From positions 1 through 37,821 of the forward strand of contig CAUAWV010000020.1 in the NCBI GenBank assembly GCA_958433005.1: 37,821 nt of DNA, given 5' to 3'. A program made the position numbers and the translations under genes. The notes beneath the pieces are model-generated. The model had not been told where the DNA came from. It saw only the letters and a program-made list of their open reading frames with translations, and searched no databases. Numbering within the stretch: the first letter of the stretch is position 1; every line of letters begins with the position of its first letter. This DNA comes from an uncultured Collinsella sp. (GTDB lineage Bacteria; Actinomycetota; Coriobacteriia; Coriobacteriales; Coriobacteriaceae). Positions 37,046 through 37,821 of this stretch are shown here, in pieces.

Positions 37046-37291
37046 ATGGCTACTGATCATGAACTCGCGCTCTACGTTATGACTGGCTGCCCGTATTGCA
37101 TAAAGGTCAAGCGCTTTTTGGCCGATAACGGCGTGACCATTCCCGAACGCAATATCTCGACTGACCCCGATGCCGAGCAGACGCTCATCGCCGTCGGCGG
37201 AAAACGCCAGGTTCCCTGCCTGTTCATTGACGGCGCGCCGCTCTACGAGTCGGGCGACATCATCGCGTGGGTGCAGAAGAACCTGCTCTAG
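37046..37291 (+). CDS. Glutaredoxin
   Basis: An 81-residue thioredoxin-fold protein: LALYVMTGCPYCIKVKRFL with the CPYC active site (15-18), VPCLFIDG as the cis-proline segment and a C-terminal ESGDIIAWV. It would reduce disulfides or glutathione-type mixed disulfides. ATG 37046 has TTGGAG upstream. A hairpin terminator follows. Confidence 0.92.
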   Translation: MATDHELALYVMTGCPYCIKVKRFLADNGVTIPERNISTDPDAEQTLIAVGGKRQVPCLFIDGAPLYESGDIIAWVQKNLL

Positions 37292-37346
37292 CACGCGCAC
37301 TGCGGCCAGTTCGCGCCAACCGAGCCGAACCCATACGAACCAAACA

Positions 37347-37407
37347 TGTACGCCAGCATCCAAAGTCGACATTTTCCGACATCTTTGGATGCTGACGTAC
37401 AGCTTTT
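37347..37407 (+). terminator. Long hairpin after the glutaredoxin gene
   Basis: TGTACGCCAGCATCCAAAG and CTTTGGATGCTGACGTACA pair over 19 bp with one mismatch, followed by GCTTTTC. The 17-base loop can form an inner GTCG/CGAC stem. Either a terminator or a repeat element; the T run is short. Confidence 0.65.
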
Positions 37408-37412
37408 CAATA

Positions 37413-37432
37413 TAGTCATTGGGTGTTCCTAT
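37413..37432. repeat. Degenerate half copy of the third palindrome family
   Basis: TAGTCATTGGGTGTTCCTA resembles TAGTCATTGGGGACGTTCTTA with the core damaged; no right arm follows. It lies between the hairpin and the transposase remnant. Confidence 0.45.
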
Positions 37433-37452
37433 AGTTTTGTCAACCGTCGGGG

Positions 37453-37782
37453 CTACTCCCGGTAGGGCACCCGGTCGCGCATCACGGCGTATATCGCCCT
37501 GAGCCGCTTCCTCGCGACGGCCTTGAGCGCCCGCCCGTGCCCCATGCCCCGCGCCCTGCAGGCCCGGTAGTACTCGCCGTAGCGCCCCGAGGACCTCACC
37601 AGGCTGTTGCACGAGAAGATCAGCAGGGACTTGAGCCTCGCGTCGCCGCGCCTGGACGCCCTGACCGACCTCACCGACGTTCCGGAGCTCCTCACCCTCG
37701 GGGCTATGCCGCAGTACGAGGCCAGGTGGTCGTGGTCCGGGAACCTCGCGATGTCGACCGACACCGCTGTATTCCGTAACAT
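37453..37782 (-). pseudogene. IS110-family transposase C-terminal remnant
   Basis: The 109-codon minus-strand frame matches the C-terminal Transposase_20 region of IS110-type transposases: ARFPDHDHLASYCGIAP, SGTSVRSVRASRRGDARLKSLL and YYRACRARGMGHGRALKAVARKRLRAIY. The N-terminal catalytic DEDD half is absent; upstream of codon 5 the sequence no longer resembles a transposase, so the break is near 37770. The nominal ATG at 37782 is accidental. It was probably left by a decayed insertion. Confidence 0.8.
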
Positions 37783-37821
37783 CTAAATCGACAAAAACGG
37801 CAGCATAAAGTCGACACTTCC

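Overview
The window reads as chromosomal DNA of a high-GC Gram-positive gut bacterium, most likely a coriobacterium close to Collinsella. This is inferred from codon use, strong AAGGAG-type ribosome binding sites, the gene set and the intergenic palindromes. No rRNA or tRNA gene is present, so the placement is not proven. Coding density is high: 37 protein-coding features are listed, including a frameshifted gene read as two pieces and one transposase remnant. Only two gaps without a gene exceed about 300 bases, at 14035-14338 and 25283-25841.

Layout. 1-4.0 kb: two tandem paralogous cyclic-di-GMP proteins (GGDEF-PAS-GGDEF-like, one with an added GGDEF-EAL). Both are broken near the GGDEF/PAS junction, the second at a run of seven C. 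4.1-7.0 kb: flavodoxin-fold oxidoreductase, cysteine-less ArsC-fold protein, CobW-type metal GTPase and the tRNA methyltransferase TrmL. 7.0-12.0 kb: an accessory-looking block. Two paralogous AAA+ ATPase genes, each preceded by three 10-bp direct repeats and each bracketed by copies of a 31-bp palindrome, flank an UvrA-like ABC ATPase. 12.0-17.7 kb: TetM/EF-G-like GTPase, GNAT acetyltransferase, small zinc-ribbon protein, RsmJ-like and RlmA-like rRNA methyltransferases and two small membrane proteins. 17.9-25.3 kb: MATE exporter, LysR regulator divergent from an EamA exporter, uracil-DNA glycosylase, an SDR/queuosine-precursor transporter operon behind a candidate preQ1 riboswitch, and release factor 3. 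25.3-25.8 kb: four large hairpins in tandem with an 80-bp period. 25.8-37.3 kb: a YtrA-type GntR/ABC operon, ClC-like channel, LOG-family protein, potassium channel, hybrid histidine kinase, NimA-like protein, MalY-like lyase, TrmO, an XRE/zinc-ribbon/TipAS-like fusion regulator and a glutaredoxin. The right edge holds an IS110-family remnant.

Themes. Several genes concern translation or rRNA/tRNA modification (trmL, TetM-like, rsmJ-like, rlmA-like, prfC, trmO, preQ1 uptake) and several concern drug or metabolite export and sensing (UvrA-like, MATE, EamA, YtrA-ABC, TipAS-like, NimA-like). The most unusual material is non-coding. There are three palindrome families with different arms but a shared GGGAC centre, the four-hairpin array, and the palindrome-bracketed ATPase cassettes with helically phased 10-bp repeats. 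I consider the ATPase cassettes the best candidate for an undescribed system. All functional statements come from reading sequence and motifs; no database search was run.
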